Source: Chamaecyparis obtusa (lineage: Eukaryota; Streptophyta; Pinopsida; Cupressales; Cupressaceae). Taken from it: 64,000 nucleotides of DNA. The translations under genes were made by a program, and so were the position numbers. Numbering within the stretch: position 1 is the stretch's first letter; every line of letters begins with the position of its first letter. The notes under the pieces were generated by a model. The model had not been told where the DNA came from, made no database searches, and saw nothing but the letters and a program-made list of their open reading frames with translations. Below are positions 33,114 to 43,689 of this stretch, piece by piece. Where the stretch lies: NCBI GenBank assembly GCA_027943335.1, contig BSBK01004078.1, positions 1,086,001 through 1,150,000 of the forward strand, given 5' to 3'.

Positions 33114-33163
33114 CCAACAGGAAATCAACCTTTCTTAAAATACACCATCACTTCATCACTAAC

Positions 33164-33706
33164 ATCATCAATTTGAACCATACATGCTAGGCTGTAAGGC
33201 CTTACTAGTTATGGCCTGATATTACAAATAAGTATAGAAGTCCTCAAACATGTGATGATCTGTCAAAAACCTCCAATCTAATATCTACTATATTCTCTCC
33301 CAAAAACTACCTCCCTAGACCACAACCAAACATCTACATTTATAAAAGAAGCTACCAAGCTGAGTCAGCCTTCAGATCCATGATTAAGGATAGTAACGAT
33401 CAAATTTGGGACCACATGCTTCCCAATGATGAATTCCAAAATTAATTCCATGATCCAATATAAATGCAAAAGTCACCCACAATAGAAAATAAAACTGAAC
33501 CTATTGGTAAGCAAGATAACCAAGTAGCAGATAGACAATGCCAAGCGCCAGTGAAATAATTGACCACCTAGGAGAGAACCAATCACACTCGGTAACCAAA
33601 GGAAATCAACCAACTTGATTAAAGCAGAAACCAAGCAACACAGACAAAACTCCAAAATGTTTTTGGTGAGACAGGATTGCCAAAGACCCGAGATGCTCCT
33701 GCATTA
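33164..33706 (-). repeat. E4 truncated LTR B
   Basis: Joins integrase sequence to LTR inside ATCATCA (33164-33170). It lacks about the first 125 bases of the LTR in + orientation (the sense 3' end) and runs to GCTCCTGCATTA at 33706. The junction is the same as in LTR D. Confidence 0.92.
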
Positions 33707-33740
33707 GACACCTGAGGTTATTTTGAGATGATTCTCCAAA

Positions 33741-34526
33741 TCAATTGGTAGGTCTAGTCCGAGTTGTATCCAACTCAGACTTTGAAATCCAAGAACTGTC
33801 TTCCATCGGTCGATTCTTCCACTTAACTAGATATTCCATGTAATGTTTTCCTCTTGTACTTTTCCCAACTCTTTCCTTCAAAATATATTGAACTTCATGA
33901 TTCTGCTTCTTAGGATATTCTGTCGGTACTGTCACTTCTTCATTAGGTTCATGATACTCATACAAATCAGAAATGTTGAAAACCAATGATATGTCCATGT
34001 CATCAAGTAACTCAATCTCATATGCATTTCCACTATCAAATTTCCTCAAAATCTTGCAAGGTCCAAACTTCTTCATCTTCAGTTTCCCATATGTTCCAAC
34101 AGGAAATCGGCCTTTCTTCAAATGAACCATCACTTCATCACCAAAATGAAAAGTTTTATGTCTTTTTGATCTATCAACTCTATCTTTGTATTTCTGATTA
34201 CTGTCTTCTAGCTTCAGCTTTACATCTTCATGCAATGTCTTCATGTACTCAACAAACTTTACTCCTTCAACACTTCTCTTATTCTCATCAGCAACATCTC
34301 TTAAATCAAATATTCCTCTTGGTTGTGTGCCATTAACAATCTCAAATGGTGTCTTTCTAGTATTTCTATTCATTGAATTATTGTATGCAAAATTCGCTTG
34401 TGCTAACATAGAATCCCAATTACTTGGTGTGTCTCCAACTAAACATCTCAAAAGATTTCCCAAACTTTTGTTAACAACTTTAGTCTGTCCATTCGTTTGT
34501 GGGTTAAATGTAGAACTATATTTCAA
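33741..34526 (-). CDS. E4 integrase C-terminal half with chromodomain (open frame)
   Basis: An uninterrupted 261-codon frame begins within the integrase core (MKYSSTFNPQTNGQTKVVNK, the catalytic Glu region with Glu changed to Lys in QTKVVN), continues through LVGDTPSNWDSMLAQANFAY and NSMNRNTRKTPFEIVNG, the [16 protein letters not shown] module, and ends with the chromodomain KHYMEYLVKWKNRPMEDSSW. It is the best preserved chromovirus segment of the window. The apparent start is an internal Met. The upstream core is broken at about 34580-34830, so this is a remnant and not a complete enzyme. Confidence 0.88.
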   Translation of the reverse strand: MKYSSTFNPQTNGQTKVVNKSLGNLLRCLVGDTPSNWDSMLAQANFAYNNSMNRNTRKTPFEIVNGTQPRGIFDLRDVADENKRSVEGVKFVEYMKTLHEDVKLKLEDSNQKYKDRVDRSKRHKTFHFGDEVMVHLKKGRFPVGTYGKLKMKKFGPCKILRKFDSGNAYEIELLDDMDISLVFNISDLYEYHEPNEEVTVPTEYPKKQNHEVQYILKERVGKSTRGKHYMEYLVKWKNRPMEDSSWISKSELDTTRTRPTN

Positions 34527-35303
34527 CTCAGTGCCAAAATTCTTCCAAAGTGTTTTCCAAAAATAACTAACAAATTTACTATCTCAGTCAGAGATAATAC
34601 TCCTCGGTAATCCATGCAATCTGACAATTTCCTTAAAGAAAATATCTTCTACATGTACTACATCTCATGTCTTTCTACAAGGTATAAAATGTGCCATCTT
34701 ATAAAATCTATCCACAACAACAAATATAGAATCATTACCTCTTACTGTCTTCGGTAAGCCAAGAACAAAGTCCATACTGATGTCAATCTAAGGTTTCTCA
34801 GGAACAACAATCAGTGTATACAATCTAGTATTCTAACTTACTCCTTTTGCAACTTGACAAATTCCACAACTTTTCACAAATTTCTGAACATCTCTATATA
34901 ACTGTGGCCAATAGTAATTCTCCTTAAGAAAATTCCATGTTTTATCAATGCCAAAATGTCCAGCCAAACCACTACTATGTTTCTCTTTTATCAGATTAGT
35001 TCTCATTACTCCTTTGGGTATACACAACTGAATACCTTTAAACAACATACCTTCTTGAATAAAATATTCATCCCATTTAGTATATTGTTGATCTTGAATA
35101 GGTGCTCTGCACTTTCTCCATGGCTCAGAAAAATGAGGGTCATTTTCATACAAACCTCTCATCTCATCAAAACTGAGAACTTCAATTTTTATCTCGGTCA
35201 TCAAACATCTTCTTCTACTCAATGCATCAACAACTTGATTAGTGACTCCACTCTTATGCTTTATCACAAATGTATAACTCTCCAAATAATCAATCCATTT
35301 CAT
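34527..35303 (-). pseudogene. E4 integrase N-terminal half
   Basis: The 34833-35303 frame carries the RNase H end (MKWIDYLESYTFVIKHKSGV with VVDALSRRR) and the integrase zinc module (GHFGIDKTWNFLKENYYWPQ, then CGICQVAKG). Between 34527 and 34832 the catalytic core is recognisable but carries stops (for example in D.DSKFV and at 34789). Confidence 0.88.
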
Positions 35304-35873
35304 ATGTCTCTAATTCAACTTATTTTGACTACCCAAATATTGTAAAGCCTTATGATCAGTATACAACACATATTCACTCGATATGGAATAATGTCTCCAT
35401 TTCTTTAGTGCTTGAACAACAACATACAATTGTTGAAGTTACACATATGATTTCCTTCTAGCATCATTCAACTTTTCACTAAAGAAAGCAATAGGTTTAC
35501 CTTCTTGACTCAACACAACTTCAATTGCACTTCCACTTGCATCACATTCTCCTTGAAATACTTTACTAAAATCAAGTAATGCCAAAATAGGTAATTCAAC
35601 AACCTTCTGCTTCAGGGTCTCAAAACTTCTATCAGCTCCATGTGTCCACTTGAATTCTCTTTTGTCTCCTCTCATAGTCTCAGTCATAGCATTACAAATT
35701 GAACTGAAATTCCTTATGAACTTTTGGTAAAAAATTGTCAAACCATGAAATGATCTTACCTCACTAGCATTCACAGGTGTAGGCCAATTCAAAATAGATT
35801 CAACCTTTTCAGGATCCATCTTCAAACCATCAGCTGAAATAACGAATCCCAAATACACAATCTCTTGTTTCAT
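35304..35873 (-). pseudogene. E4 RNase H
   Basis: The open part 35439-35873 contains VRSFHGLTIFYQKFIRNFSS, FQGECDASGSAIEVVLSQEG and AFFSEKLNDARRKSYV, the same blocks as E2. The remainder (YIDHKALQYLGSQNKLN) lies at 35310-35400 in a different frame after a break near 35439. Confidence 0.88.
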
Positions 35874-35885
35874 GAATGAACACTT

Positions 35886-36386
35886 TTATAGATTTATCAG
35901 CAACTTCTCCTCTTTCAATGTTTGCAAAACTTGTCTAACATGCAACAAATGTTCTTCTTTGGTCTTACTAAATATCAGAATATCATCAAGATATACAATC
36001 ACAAACTTTCCCAAGAATTTCTTCAAAACCTCATTCATCAACCTCATAAAGGTACGTAGTGCATTATTTAAACCAAAAGGCATAACCAACCACTCATACA
36101 AACATTCTTTTGTCTTGAAAGCATTCTTCCATTCATCACCTTCTTTGATTCTAATATGATGATACCCACTTTTCAAATCAATCTTTGTGAAATACTTTAC
36201 TCCAGCCAAACTGTCCATTATATCATCCATTCTCAGTATAGGAAACCTATACTTCAGTGTTATCTTATTGATTTCTCTGGAATCAGTACACATTATCCAT
36301 TCTCCATTCTTCTTTGGTTCTAATACAACAGGTACTGGACAAGGACTCAAATTTTCTCTGATCAAACCTTTCTCTAGTAACTCTTA
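35886..36386 (-). pseudogene. E4 reverse transcriptase
   Basis: A 159-codon open frame holds [60 protein letters not shown] and catalytic [20 protein letters not shown]. The missing fingers start is at 36366-36386 behind a stop. It is close to the E2 RT. Confidence 0.9.
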
Positions 36387-36389
36387 AAT

Positions 36390-37190
36390 CTATTTGTTCA
36401 ATTCTTGATTCTTTGTAGGTGTCAACCAATGAGGTGCCTTATTTGATAAACTAGCTCCAGTGATTAGATCCATACAATGATCAATACTTCTTTTTGGTGG
36501 CAAACCATCAAGTAGATTATCAGAAATGATATCACTGTACTTGGTAAGTAACTTATCAATCTTCTCAGGGATATTATCCTCTATTTTCTTACTCAGCTTA
36601 TTAGGAATCACAACAAAACATACATCATTCCTCTTTAAAGAATTAACAAACTTTCTTCCTTCCATCAAACAAACTTTCACATAGGTGCAAACATTACTAA
36701 CAGGTTTTTCCATCAATGGTAACAAGATTTATTTCTTTCCATTAGCCATAATAGTATACTTATGTAATCTCCCATCATATATAGCATGTCTATCATATTG
36801 CCAAGGTATACCCAACAAAATATGACAACAATCCATAGGAATGATATCACACAACACCTTATCATAGTATTTTCCAATCTTCAAATTCACATAACATTGT
36901 TCACTTACCAAGAGTGTATGCTCATCTTTGATCCATGAAATCTGATAGGGCTTTGGATGTACCAAACTTTCCAATTGCAATTTTTGTGACCATCTCTTCA
37001 CATGCTAGGTTCTTTGAGCTACCACTTTCAATGATTAGCTTCCAAACTTTGTCATAAACTCTACATCTAGTCTTGAACAAACTTTTCCTTACCGGATCTT
37101 CCTTCTTTCTTTCATTCGATAGTGCTCTCCTTACCATCAAGTTATTTTCTTTCTCAGGTTCATTCAGTGACTCTTCTTGCACCAAAGCAT
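36390..37190 (-). pseudogene. E4 protease and linker
   Basis: The 36922-37185 frame has KLIIESGSSKNLACEEMV: the catalytic Asp is replaced by Glu while the following SG is kept, a different lesion from E2. The 36729-37001 frame holds PMDCCHILLGIPWQYDRHA. The acidic linker to RT is 36390-36725. Confidence 0.85.
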
Positions 37191-37224
37191 TTCTACTACT
37201 ACTAGCCTTTCTACTAGCCTATGT

Positions 37225-38184
37225 ACATTCAAAATATCTATGTCCTTCTCCTCCACAATTATAACAAGTTCATCAGAAACTTCCTCTGCCATAACCACCT
37301 TGGTAGTTACTGCCTCTACCTCTAGAACTCTCACCTTTCCACTCAGTCTTGCCTTTGTCAGAATTTGTCTTTTTTGGTTTAGATGTACCATTTTCACCAT
37401 TAGATCTACCTCTTCCTCTAGGGAATCTACCCTCTCTATCTTTGTTCATGTATTTTGTTCAATTTATCCTTAGCCTTCAAAGAAAATTGATAAGCCTCTT
37501 CAATGTTCTCCAACTTGACAATACTAATTTCCTCTTGGGTGGAAACTCTCAAATCATTCAGGTATCTACCAATTCTTTCCACATCATTTTCATCATGTCC
37601 AAATCTGATATCTAATCTATAGAACTACTCAGTTTACTCTTTTACCGAGCTATCCTTTTGTCTCAAACTTTGCATTCGCTGAACTAGGTTAATCTGATAA
37701 TCACAGGGTAAGAACTTCCCTTTATATTTATTGACCATTTTACTCCATACCTTGATTTTGTCTTTTCCTTTCCTTTTTCTATCCAGCTACAGATGTTCCC
37801 ACCATAAGGATGCATGAATTTTAAACTTTTTGCTTGCAATCTTCACCTTCTTATCCTTGGGAATATTTTCATATTCAAAATACTTTTCCATCTCAGTGAT
37901 CGAGTTCACCAATTCATCAGAATCCATCTTTCCACCATACTCAGGGGGATTGAAATGTGGTGTTGACTTCAGGCTTGTGAAAGCCTTCAAAAATATTTCT
38001 TCACCTTGATCCATAATAGGAGCAGGTTCTACATTCATCTGTTCTTCTTCAATTTCATCATCACTAACATCTTCAAGATGTCTGCCTCTTGTTTGGGCTG
38101 TTTCCACTGCTTCTAACCTAGCAAGAATTTGTCTTAGTGTATCTTCAAATCTTGGATTTTTAACTTGCCTCCCACAAACCATCT
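37225..38184 (-). pseudogene. E4 Gag with intact zinc knuckle
   Basis: Starts MVCGRQVKNPRFEDTLRQIL at 38182. The 131-codon open part 37787-38182 contains LVNSITEMEKYFEYENIPKD and FKIHASLWWEHL (capsid signature) before a stop where relatives have Gln. The zinc knuckle at 37225-37266 reads C-YN-C-GGEG-H-RYFE-C, a perfect CCHC, but in a different frame. Confidence 0.88.
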
Positions 38185-38298
38185 TGACAATCTTCTAAAA
38201 TTGTAGGTCAGATCGCAATTTGCTACCCCACAACAATTCAACTAGGGCTTCAAGAGCAACCTGCAAACCTAGATTCGTAGAACTAGATCAACATCTCA

Positions 38299-38314
38299 CC
38301 TTGCTCTGATACCA
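38299..38314 (-). promoter_or_regulatory. E4 primer-binding site (initiator tRNA-Met)
   Basis: The - strand reads TGGTATCAGAGCAAGG, a full 12-base match to the plant initiator tRNA-Met complement (TGGTATCAGAGC), two bases from LTR C. Confidence 0.95.
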
Positions 38315-38316
38315 CC

Positions 38317-38995
38317 TGATGTAAGAGAGGGAGCAAGAGGGGCCAAAGGATGGTGCACCCTAATGATCCAAGCCCACAACACACATACAGAAGAAACAAA
38401 CAACAACAGTGAGAGAGAGAATGCCAATTCTTTCATATATTATCATCAATTTTAACCATACATGCCGGGCTGTAAGGCCTTCCCGGTTACAGCTTGATAT
38501 TACAAGGAAGTACAGAAGTCCTCAAACATGGGAGGATCTATTAGAAATCTCTAATCTAATGTCTACTATTATCTTTTCCAAAAACCACCTCCCTAAACCA
38601 CAACAAAACATCTACATTTATACAAGAAGCTACTGAGCTGAGTCGGCCTTCAGATCTAGGATTAATGGAAGTAACGGTCAAATCTAGGACCACACACTTC
38701 CTAATGATGAAATCCAACATAAATTCCATGATCCAATATAAATGCACAAGTCTGCCATGACAAAAAATAAAATTGAACCCATCGGTAAGCAAGATAACTG
38801 AGCAGCAGACAGACAATGCCGAGTGCCAGTGAAATAACTGACTATCCAGGAGAGAACTGACCATACTCGGTAACCAAAGGAAACCAACCAACTATCAACC
38901 AACTCGGTCAAAGAAGAAATTGAGCAAGACAGACAAAAATCCAAAATGTTTTTGGTGACACAGGATTGCCAAGGACCCGAGATGCTCCTACATCA
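38317..38995 (-). repeat. E4 LTR C
   Basis: The 679-bp repeat starts TGATGTAAGAG and ends CTCCTACATCA. The sense TATA box TGTATAAATG is at 38615-38624. Position next to the primer-binding site makes it the working 5' LTR. Confidence 0.93.
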
Positions 38996-39077
38996 AACAC
39001 CTGGGGTTATTTTGAGATGATTCTTAGAATCATTTGGTAGGTTTGGTCCGAGCTACATCCAACTCAGACTATGAAAT

Positions 39078-39452
39078 CTAAGAACTATCTTCTATCGGTA
39101 TATTCTTCCACTTAACTAGATATTCCATGTACTGTTTTCCTCTTGTACTTTTGCCAACTCTTTCCTTCAAAATCTGTTCAACTTCATCATTCTGCTTCTT
39201 AGGATATTTGGTCGGTACTGTCCCTTCTTCATTAGGTTCATGATACTCATACAAATTAGCAATGTTGAAAACTGGTGATATGTCCATGTCATCAAATAAC
39301 TCAATCTCATATGCATTTCCACTATCAAATTTCCTTAGAATCTTGCAAGGTCCAAACTTCTTCATCTTTAGTTTCCCATATGTTCCAACAGGAAATTGGC
39401 CTTTCTTTAAATGAACCATCACTTCATCACCAACATCATCAATTTGAACCAT
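39078..39452 (-). CDS. Chimeric LTR / integrase-tail / chromodomain ORF
   Basis: A 124-codon open frame starts MVQIDDV, encoded by LTR D sequence read into pol, and continues GDEVMVHLKKGQFPVGTYGK, the [16 protein letters not shown] module and the chromodomain KQYMEYLVKWKNIPIEDSS before a stop. The join inside ATCATCA created the new N-terminus. LTR D has a sense TATA box (39608-39617) about 155 bases upstream of the ATG, so transcription into it is conceivable. Whether it is expressed is unknown; it may be open only by chance. Confidence 0.6.
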   Translation of the reverse strand: MVQIDDVGDEVMVHLKKGQFPVGTYGKLKMKKFGPCKILRKFDSGNAYEIELFDDMDISPVFNIANLYEYHEPNEEGTVPTKYPKKQNDEVEQILKERVGKSTRGKQYMEYLVKWKNIPIEDSS

Positions 39453-39997
39453 ACATGTTGGGCTATAAGGCCTTCCTAGTTATGGCCTATTATTACAAAG
39501 AAGTACAAAAGTCCTTAAACATGCGAGGATCTGTCAGAAATCTCTGATCTAATGTCTACTATCTTCTCTCCAAAAAACTACCTCCCTAAACCACAACCAA
39601 ACATTTACATTTATACAAGAAGCTACCAAGCTGAGTCGGCCTTTAGATCCATGATTAATAGAATTAATGGTCAAATTTGGGACCACAAGCTTCCCAATGA
39701 TGAATTCCAACATTAATTCTATGATCGAATATAAATGCACAAGTTGGCCACAATAGAAAATAAAACTGAACTTGTTGATAAGCAAGATAACCGAGTAGTA
39801 GACAGATAATGCCAAGCGCCTGTGAAATAACCAACCACCTAGGAGAGAACCAACCACCTAGGAGAGAACCAACCACACTTGGTAACCGATCAACTACCGA
39901 CCAACTCGATCAAAGTAGAAACCGAGCAACATAGACAAAACTCCAAAATGTTTTTGGTGACACAGGGTTGCCAAGGACCCAAGATGCTCCTGCATCA
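39435..39997 (-). repeat. E4 truncated LTR D
   Basis: Same junction (ATCATCA, 39435-39441) as LTR B, running to CTCCTGCATCA at 39997. Carries the sense TATA box TGTATAAATG at 39608-39617. Confidence 0.92.
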
Positions 39998-40138
39998 GAC
40001 ACCTGGGGTTATTTTGAGATGATTCTTTGAATCATTTGGTAGGTCTGGTCTGAGCTGCATCCAACTTAGACTGTGAAATCCAAGAACTATCTTCCATTGG
40101 TCTATTCTTCCACTTAACCATATATTCCATGTACTATT
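39998..40138 (-). other. Truncated second copy of E4 internal 3' end
   Basis: GACACCTGGGGTTATTTTGAG and what follows match the sequence beside LTRs A, B and C, then identity stops at about 40138 within the chromodomain. It shows that the array once continued to the right. Confidence 0.88.
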
Positions 40139-40660
40139 TTCAAATTCATTTGTCTTTTGTGATATTGAAAACTTTGAGAGCTCAGAGAGAGAAAATTGCC
40201 CAGCAAGTAGATTCTGGTCCACACACATCAATTCGAGCATGGTCGGTTGCACAACCGGCCTCCTCAGTATGGTGCCCCGATAATTTTTTAGAAAAACTCA
40301 CCTGTTGAGTCATTTATGAGCTATTTATTGCATTTAAAACATGTTTTTAATTGTTTTCAAATATTTCAAATTTTATTGGTGTGAAAGTTCACAAGACACT
40401 TTGAAAGTATCACACACCTCGATACTTTTTATGATGCGATAGTTCGCGGGTCCACAAAGCATCGCGCAATAGTTCAATCTAGTGTCGCACGATACTGGAT
40501 GAAATATCACATGATCTTGTGTGAACTATCATAGAGCAAAATAGTATCATACTGCTATTAAGGAAAGTATCACACGATACTATATCCAAAAATAGTATCG
40601 TACTTGTATAATAAGAAATATTGCACAGTGTTAATTTGAGCAAAATAACATAGGTCTAGA
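40139..40660. repeat. Cluster of GTATC/GATAC interrupted palindromes
   Basis: No gene. Between 40400 and 40640 there are repeated GTATCACAC, CGATACT, GCGATAGTTC and ATCACATGAT words. Perfect arms occur as AAAGTATC (40404-40411) with GATACTTT (40421-40428), and AGTATC (40567-40572) with GATACT (40577-40582). Similar words occur in the E5 leader. Confidence 0.75.
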
Positions 40661-40744
40661 CAATTTTTTCTTTTAAGATTTCTTTTACTGATTTTCGACA
40701 TCCATCATGATATGTTCTGACATTTGGTTTGGGGTTATGGCCCA

Positions 40745-42075
40745 TAGGAGGCTTTCCAAGCATTGATCATTAGAGCACCGAGAGTGACCAGGTTACATTG
40801 CGTGAGAGATCTAGATACTCCTGGGAGAGAGGACCTCACTAGCATGGGATTGGGGTTTCTACTAGATATGCCCCATATTTGGGTAGATCATGGGTTGCTG
40901 ATAGCATTGGCTGAGAGGTGGCATAGTGAGCACAACACCTTTCATCTTCCTACCAAAGAGGTGACGATCACCCTAGAGGACGTCTATCATATCCTCTGAG
41001 TATCTAGCCATGGTGATCTAGTGAGTATAATCATGTTTCTAAATGTGCATAGATGTAAATTTTCCATATGATAGAAACTGACATGATTTTATGTTAACAT
41101 AGGTATACTATGATCAAGATTTGACTGAGGGGCGATGGGCTATCCAGAACATGTTCCAGGATGTCACCATCATTGATAGACACCTTAGTTGGGATCAGAT
41201 GATGGAGAAGTTTGGTTGCAATTTTCCAGTTCCATGCATAGTGTGCTTGATAGTAGCATAGGCCTTGATCATAGACAAGAGCCAGTGGGGGTTCCCATTG
41301 GGCTAGGGTAGGTAGTAGCAGACTTGGTAGCACACCCTTGATGGATGGCATGGGGCCCAACTATCCTAGCTAATATGTATCATGAGCTCCATGAGATAGT
41401 CTATAGGGATAGCAGGACATGGGTGTGTGGTGCTTTTCTAGAAAAGTTATGGGCATGGGATCACATCACCATTGTGTGCCCACATGTGTAGCCTAGGGAG
41501 CGGAGATGCCCCTATATCTATAGGTACATGGGATTCATCAGCCAGTCCCATAGCAAAGACCTCACATACTATAGGAGGCTCCTAGATGAGCTCACATATT
41601 TTGAGTGGAGACCATATAGGGCTTGTGAGTAGTGGAGTGACTAAGAGTGGGAGCTTGGATATATGCTATGTAGCTGGCCACTATTAGGCCACCATTCTGA
41701 GATAGTAGAGAGGTTTGTTATCTCTCGAGTATGGAGGTAGTTTGGACGGCAGCAGAGGGTACCTACAGAGATAACCACATATGCCTGGGCTAGGGATAAG
41801 GAGGGATAGGGATGGTTGCTAATGCTGGACTACCAGTAGGTAGCATAGGAGACCACAGGGAGCCATGGGATTACCTTCCCGATATGGCCGATGCAAGTGT
41901 AGATGAAACCTATAGGGTAGAGTGGTGGAGACAACCATTCCCACGTTTTACTATTCCTAATGCATAGAGAGTGCCACTCTACTCAGAGGGGGCAGGCAGA
42001 TCTGACATGATACCAGACAGGGTGTCAACACCACCTCCACCACCACCACATGATGGGGAGAGTCAGACTTAGGTC
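40745..42075 (+). pseudogene. Plant mobile domain (MAIN/MAIL-like) pseudogene with intron
   Basis: The open part 40763-40999 reads LRD-type LHCVRDLDTPGREDL, then RWHSEHNTFHLP and EVTITLEDVYHIL, the signature of the plant mobile domain (related to MAIN/MAIL proteins and PP7-long-form proteins). The stop at 40997 is a CGA-to-TGA change. The frame continues to 41020, where GTGAGT begins an 82-bp intron ending in AG at 41102; the same frame resumes VYYDQDLTEGRWAIQNMFQD. Later blocks DELTYFEWRPYRAC and ISRVWRQFGRQQRVP lie in another frame. Many TAG stops: a pseudogene. Such domains occur in host genes and inside transposons. Confidence 0.8.
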
Positions 42076-43689
42076 TAGGGTGTTTAGATGTATAGAGTCA
42101 TATCTTGGGACATCATCTAGATTTTGGATCCCACATTGTATTTTTTATCATGACATACATATATATATGAGATTTACTAGATTTGTGATGTATCTTGTGT
42201 ATTTGTCCCACTTGTGATGGATGTTTTAGTTTTATTGTCTTGTTATATTGCTCAAATGTATGATGTAGGCTTATATATGCTCATGTATAATATTTGTCAT
42301 AGATGTATGTTTAGTTCTCATGTTTATGATATAGACTCATGTTTCTGTGATCTCTTTATGATATAGATATGATGATAAGATTAACCCCTTGTGATGATAG
42401 GAAAAGGATGTGATGTGAAAGATAATTATCAAAAGACATGATCAAGAAGAAGCGAAAGATGAGCGCAGTTGACCGACAAGGCCACGAAATATGAAAGGAG
42501 AGCTCTCTGCATATGCAAGATGCAAAACTAAACTAACATGAACTTAAAAATGCAAGCTACTATGGAAAGTGGTTTACTTGCAAGGTCACAAAGCTATTAG
42601 ACTCTAATATTCATCATCAAGCATTATTGGTAGCATAACAAGATCATACAATACATACTAGTATAACTATGTGAATCTGAATATGATCTATATCAGATAG
42701 GTATGTGGGAATCCCACCTAAGCATCAAAGACATATAGGCCAAGATGACTAGTGCAGTGAGGGTCCCTAAGTTTAATATGGCAAGATTATACTCACATCA
42801 AGACACAAGAAAGTCAAGATGACTATAAGTATGCCCTTGCAAAAAATAGTCAAGGATAATACATTGTAGATCCTAGTGTCAAGTGGAACAAGCATAAATG
42901 CTCATGACAGTTAAGATCAACAAAATATACCCACAAGTAGGAAATAAATAAAACATGTCCTCGTGTCCCCAATCTTTTGGCTCGACATCATTGAAAACCA
43001 TTAGGGAGAGAACACTCATCAAAGAAATCATCATAGACATCACACAAAGAAATAAAGTCAAACAAGTCTTAGCGAGGCAATTGTTTAAGTGCGTGTGTGT
43101 AGGTCATAGAGTCAAATTTTGAGTATCATGTCTGCCAGTAGAAAATATCATATCATGATAGACTTCAGGTAAGATATTTGATGTGTTGAGAAACACTTGA
43201 CGCTAGGGTAGTGTTGAAAAACACAGTTGGGGTGGTGTTGAAAAACATTGTTGGCAAGATGTCCTAAAGACCAACACATCCTAGAGACCAAAGCTAACAA
43301 AGTTATGCCCCCTAGACAAAGAAAAAGACCAATTTCAAACCAAGGCAACAAGGTCAAGGCATGATGGAGAAAGGCTAAGTGTCGAGGATGCATCCTAAGA
43401 AACAAGGGTGCAAAGGCCTCAAGTAGCGCCTGTTTCCAGGTTTTCACCACTTGGAGATTTTTTTGAATTTTTGAATTTTTTTGTATTTTTGCTACCAAGG
43501 TGCCTATTTCTAGGTTTTCACCAAGGCACTTTTTCTATTTTTTTGAATTTTTTGAATTTTTTTATTTTTTTGTATTTTTTCGAGACTTTATATGCTTTTT
43601 AGGATTTTTTCAGCATCATATATGAATTTTTTGGAATTTTTTCAGGATCAATAAATATGTACAAAGGATGCCCCTAGACAGAACATGCA
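42076..43689. other. Non-coding stretch between PMD pseudogene and E6
   Basis: No credible coding frame. The part at 43440-43640 is a run of T-rich TTTTTTGAATTTTTT repeats (A-rich on the E6 sense strand), with a partial duplication of a TTTC(C/T)AGGTTTTCACCA phrase at about 43430 and 43507. It is probably the 3' untranslated region of E6. A 3' LTR is not recognised. Confidence 0.5.

Larger units (their letters stand above)
31863..33163 (-). pseudogene. E4 left pol tail (integrase C-terminus and chromodomain), interrupted
   Basis: The - strand carries [20 protein letters not shown] with [20 protein letters not shown] (32034-32267), the GPY/F-type end of integrase, then a broken chromodomain toward 31900. 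It is cut by the solo LTR at 32254-33108 and resumes at 33114. Excluding that insert it is about 435 bp, the same as the right-hand tail. Confidence 0.88.
31184..40138 (-). mobile_element. E4, compound chromovirus with repeated LTR-tail-LTR ends
   Basis: Order in + coordinates: LTR A (31184-31862), pol 3' tail (to about 33163, with a solo LTR in it), truncated LTR B (33164-33706), full internal region (33707-38316), LTR C (38317-38995), the same pol tail (38996-39434), truncated LTR D (39435-39997), then a second but truncated internal region to 40138. The internal region reads leftward as Gag, protease, RT, RNase H, integrase and chromodomain, as in E2. No target duplication is visible at the outer edges. 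Confidence 0.88.
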
